DNA of 64,000 nt from Spongilla lacustris (lineage: Eukaryota; Porifera; Demospongiae; Spongillida; Spongillidae): assembly GCA_949361645.1 (NCBI GenBank), contig OX442423.1:6879967-6943966 (forward strand). Reading direction: 5' to 3'. Below the pieces are notes generated by a model. It was not told the origin of the DNA, ran no database searches, and saw only the letters and a program-made list of their open reading frames with translations. Below, one piece after another: positions 58,621-64,000 of this stretch. How positions within the stretch are numbered: the first letter of the stretch is position 1; every line of letters begins with the position of its first letter. The position numbers and the translations under genes were made by a program.

Positions 58621-60640
58621 ACCACCTTATAGAGGCATGAAGCTCACTAGGTTCAAGATGCCGACCCAATTGTAATATAATTTTTCTTTAGTGGTTCATA
58701 ACAGCATCCCCACCTAGAACTTCACTCTGTGCCATTGAAAAGGGTACAAATTTTGAATACACATGCACATCTAGTGTAATGAGTCAGATGAAAATGTACA
58801 CTGATAAGTGCCAGCTGTACAATCTGTAAGCGCCAATAAAAAAGGCAAACTAGATATGCTTGGTCCCTCACTTGGCTTTCACATTAACTTGGTCGAATGC
58901 GGGGTTTTCAGCCAGAGTGAAACTGACAAGTTCTCATCAGCTATGATGGCCTCTCGTGTGCCCCTTGGTGCACCAATTGGGGACTAGCTGTTCTGCACCA
59001 GTTATATTGCCTCCAAGCACACTGAGGCCATGAAGTTGTTGTCAAGCTATTAGAAGTGTCTTGTTCTGATCCTCAGGTTGCCCTAATTCTATTACGGATG
59101 TATGGAAGTTATTCAAGCTGGTCCATCTGGCTAGAGCAGTTTAGCCTGAGTAATGAGTACCAGACCATTGAGTTTCAACTTCAACTCTCATGTATGTTGA
59201 TTCTACTAGCTTGCACTAGTAGTTAGATGAAGGTATCTGATTGTGTCCATGATTCAAAAGGTTATACAGGGTATTAACAGGACCATAGATCACTGATTTT
59301 GGTCATCTGATGGATGCTACACAACCCAGGTGAATGCAAACAACACCACAAGCATTAAAATTGAATGCAAATGCTACCACTTGACAAAACTTTGCTGTCC
59401 TTGTAGTACGAGAAAATGCCACAGTGTTCTAATGTCTCCAAACCACTGTAGCTATTTGGTGAGGTAGTTAAAAAGTGCTTTGTACTCTGCAATGCAGTAC
59501 AAACATCAGACTTCACATGGCAGCAGGCTCAACCCAGCCTAAGCCATATTGGTTTGGGGCTCCACTCATCACTCTTCTGCACCCTACACTGCCCCCAACC
59601 CTCCCCCCCCCCCCCCCCCCCCGGTTTTGGTGATGCTGAACACATGCACCTTCCCCATGCGGTTGATATCTTCAACAGCCTGGTTTCCCCAGTCACTGTG
59701 GGTCTGTAGCCTCCATCTTAGCCTCACCCAAGCAGCAGAGAGCACTCTCCCAAAGGAATAAGGACCATCAGTTCTCAGTACTATTTGAAGCATCAACACC
59801 TGCAGACAAGGCCCATCTGTGCCGGCATCAGCTCCACACACTTCATCTTGGATTTTAGTCACTCCAGCTACAGGGTTAGACATCCATCGAGTTGCAGATG
59901 GTTCTCAAGTGGTGGACACTGCCAGAGGTTCCTCATGCTCCTTGTGTCTAAACACAGCTCTGGATCGACTCTGAAACCATGCTGCCATCTGCAAGTGGGG
60001 TGGTGATGGGGTCTCTCACCACAATCACCTGAGGGATCTTGTAGTGGAATTCTGTCACCCTTGCCCACCAGGTAGTGAGGACTGAGAAAGGCAGTGGCCT
60101 CACACCTGACCTCAGCCTAACTCGCCCAGCTAACATATTTGATTGGATTGGGACAGAGGGAAGGATGCTGCTTTTGATGTGACTGTCACATCTCCTTTGC
60201 CACCATTCTCCCTGAGGCTAGCATGTCTGTGGGGGCAGTAGCACTGGGGCAGAGGTGAGAAAACACAGAGCCACTGCATATGACCCTAAGTGCTCTGAGC
60301 TGGGGGGTGGGGGTCTGTGTCTCACTTCGGGGCAAGGAATCTCACATCACATTCTCCTGCATTGCCACGACCTCCTCCTGCCTGAAGAGTGAAGTCTTGG
60401 CTGAAATATATGGTTTAATTTCGCATTTGTTTGTGCCTTGCCAGAGCCATTCTGGGTAGGTATTTACCCAAAAACGATTTTAAATAGATGATGTATGTCT
60501 AAAGTGTGCCTATTGTGTAACGGTTATTTATTCAGTATACATGTAAAAATATATATATAAATGTAAGTAAAAAAATAACTCAATTTAAAAAAAACAAGTT
60601 ATAAAGATTTAATTAAGTTGTGATGTACAATTTTTAACTG
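58621..60640. other. Probable decayed retroelement body, poly-C at about 59602-59622
   Basis: GC-richer than its surroundings, with short interrupted - strand frames (59584-59883, 59868-60136) of no clear identity. Its position upstream of the RT C-terminus suggests the same element; this is inference. Confidence 0.35.
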
Positions 60641-60649
60641 AGGAACCAA

Positions 60650-60812
60650 TTGAGGAACCAAGGGATTACAGATATTATGCAATTATGTAATTATAAAATA
60701 ATATTACAGACCTACATTATCTAGGTGCATGCAAAATTTAGGTCTGTAATGTTTATAATTTCATAATTGCATGATATCTGTAATTCCTTGTTTCTACTCA
60801 ATTTGTTCCTTA
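60650..60812. repeat. Short palindromic element
   Basis: The arms around GATTACAGATATTATGCAAT and, inverted, AATTACAGATATCATGCAAT (about 75 bp each) pair around a small loop near 60727. AT-rich and MITE-like. Confidence 0.8.
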
Positions 60813-60842
60813 TAAAACCTATATTACAATTTAAAAATACAT

Positions 60843-61652
60843 ATGGGACAGTGTCCAGCAAAATCGGGCTTGTGGGGTCACCATAAAAATTGCACGTTGT
60901 ACTAAACAACACATCTTCGCGACGGTACTACTTTTTCCTTTCAAATTTCGTACACTTGTTCCCACACCATTTCTCTGTGTGAAAATCGATTTTTGTGATC
61001 TACACATTTTCCATGCCGTGGATACAACAATCGTTAACCCCGTGGGATAGAATTCCTCATTTCTCCACCTACGAGTGTTGAAAACGCGTCAAATTCGGGT
61101 TGCACATAGAGGAGTCCTGTAGCTATTGATTTGTTCTGTTCGTTAATTTCTATATCATCCGTTACGGAGATACAGTTGAACAAACTACGGGTACGTTTTC
61201 CCGCTTGATTCGCGCCAAATCGCGTCTCGCTCAGGGAATGGGAAGGCGGTGATTATATCATTGGCGCGAATCAAGCGGGAAAATGTGCCTGTAGTTTGCT
61301 CAACTGTATCTCCGTAACGGATGATTCAGAAACTAACGAACAGAACAAATCAATAGCTACAGGACTCCTTTATGCACATTCCGAATTTGACACGTTTTCA
61401 ACACTCGTACGTGGAGAAAAGTGGATTTCTAACCCGCGGGGTTAACGATTGTTGTATCCACGGCACGGAAATAGTTTAGATCACAAAAATCGATTTTCAC
61501 ACAGAGAAATGGTGTTGGAACAAGTGTATGAAATTTGAAAGGAAAAGGTAATACCGTCGCGAAGATGTGTTGTTTAGTACAACGTGCAATTTTTATAGTG
61601 ATAAAATTATAACCCCACAAGCAATATTGCTCCCTGCTACAGTATGTCCCAT
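60843..61652. mobile_element. Foldback element, about 390-bp inverted arms
   Basis: The segment 60860-61200 (including ACAACACATCTTCGCGACGG and AAAATCGATTTTTGTGATCT) is repeated inverted in 61260-61620. The arms meet near 61230 around GGCGCGAATCAAGCGGGAAA. The outer ends ATGGGACA/TGTCCCAT are less perfect. There is no coding capacity. A non-autonomous DNA transposon is inferred. Confidence 0.85.
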
Positions 61653-61707
61653 GCATACATACATGCACACTAATGAATGTCACTCTATTTGACAATGGCA
61701 TACTATA

Positions 61708-62000
61708 CAGGGTGTCCACGAATGAACGCAACGCTTTTGATTGTGAATAACTTTTGATAGGATGGAGCAAAAAATCTGGTATTTTGACACAAAGTTGGTC
61801 GGTTTCCTCAAATTGTTTTCAATTAATTTAATTAATATAATGCTAATTAATTTCAATAAGCACAACAAATTAACTGATTTAAAAGTTCGTCTGTGTTCAG
61901 GTATTGGTTGTGAAGCTTCGATCAAAGTATTGGATTTTTTCCACCTACTAAACTGAAACTACGATCCACTGCCTATTTTTCTTCGCATACGCATGCGCAC
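61708..62000. mobile_element. One end of a CAGGGTGTCCACG-type DNA transposon
   Basis: CAGGGTGTCCACGAATGAAC preceded by TA (61706-61707) resembles the end of the element at 23409 and of Tc1/mariner-type TIRs generally. No matching inverted end was found within the next kilobase, so the right boundary is a guess. Confidence 0.45.
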
Positions 62001-62500
62001 AAGACCTCGTCCTAAGACTTAATCTCGTGATTAAATCGCTGTTATAGTCACGTGATAATACGGAGGCGGATCTTTAAGCATCAGACCTGATGCCCCACCT
62101 TCTAGTGGGTGTCACATCACGTGATACAATTCGAAGGCGGATGCAACTCTGTATGCCCCACCTCCTACGTGGATGTTGCGAGTCCACTTTTAATTAGCTT
62201 TCCTCTAAGCCAATTATCCCTGTTTACAAGCATCGAATGTGGTGCGCCTCAATTAGCACAATCGCACAGAGAGGCAATGAACGGTGTGGTACGTACAGAT
62301 TGATATGCGGTGCCATTCTGTGAGTTAGTGAATCTGAGACGCACACACGCGGGTTAGTAGACACGCAAGAATGAAATGTAAGAATTGATCACATACCTTC
62401 CAGCTCTCTCAGAGCTAATAATAGCCTATACCAGCATCTCAAGCAGCACGCAGTAACTTGTGCGCAGACCTGATTTTGTCTCATAGCTAGGCTACATGTA
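62001..62500. other. Unassigned sequence with a 63-bp degenerate duplication
   Basis: About 62048-62110 and 62111-62175 are similar (TCACGTGATA, GGCGGAT, GATGCCCCACCT/TATGCCCCACCT). No gene was recognised. Confidence 0.5.

Positions 62501-64000
<1,500 letters not shown>

Overview
The window is nuclear DNA of an animal, most likely an early-branching one and probably a sponge. Evidence for an animal: a complete nuclear receptor, a TRIM/NHL protein, Ig/FN3 membrane receptors and an MRH-domain sorting-receptor-like protein. Introns are canonical GT-AG, often only 53-111 bp but sometimes several kb, and stuffed with tandem repeats. The sponge assignment is an inference from the receptor type, the compact exons and the Ig/FN3 architecture. 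No prokaryotic, organellar or viral genes were seen.

Layout. 1-4885 has no gene: a 28-bp tandem array (920-2592), a long poly-C run, and a head-to-head 34-bp minisatellite (3852-4131). 4886-6989 (+) is a three-exon nuclear receptor of 390 residues. 6990-12746 is repeat-rich: a 0.85-kb polypyrimidine tract, a GATGATCATGG array and a large block of the same 34-bp minisatellite. 12947-39255 (-) is one 26-kb gene, a PPIP5K/VIP1-type diphosphoinositol pentakisphosphate kinase, for which 18 exons could be placed codon by codon. Its introns hold an antisense decayed Ty3/Gypsy element, at least three TIR or foldback elements and about ten tandem arrays. 39704-41857 (-) is an intronless TRIM2/3-like RING/B-box/coiled-coil/filamin/NHL protein (717 aa). 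45597-47148 (-) and 49645-about 54.6 kb (+) are two divergent single-pass membrane proteins with Ig-like (and, on the + strand, FN3-like) ectodomains. 55761-56971 (-) is a compact six-exon MRH-domain membrane protein (224 aa) of the M6PR/Atg27 type. 56972-64000 has no intact gene; it contains several inverted-repeat elements, the remains of a non-LTR-type retroelement on the - strand, and a terminal GT microsatellite.

Main observations. In PPIP5K, tandem arrays repeatedly start at, or contain copies of, an exon 3' end plus its 5' splice site. In two cases about 20 bp spanning the exon/donor boundary has been amplified 20-30 times inside the intron. The kinase gene also lacks the exons for the central ATP-grasp segment (about 140 residues) in this assembly. 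The gap is filled by a 4.3-kb 14-bp array that switches orientation twice, which suggests either real rearrangement or an assembly artefact. The genes have unrelated functions (nuclear signalling, inositol pyrophosphate metabolism, ubiquitin ligation, cell-surface recognition, endosomal sorting), and nothing suggests a functional cluster except the divergent Ig pair. I found no convincing novel enzymatic system.
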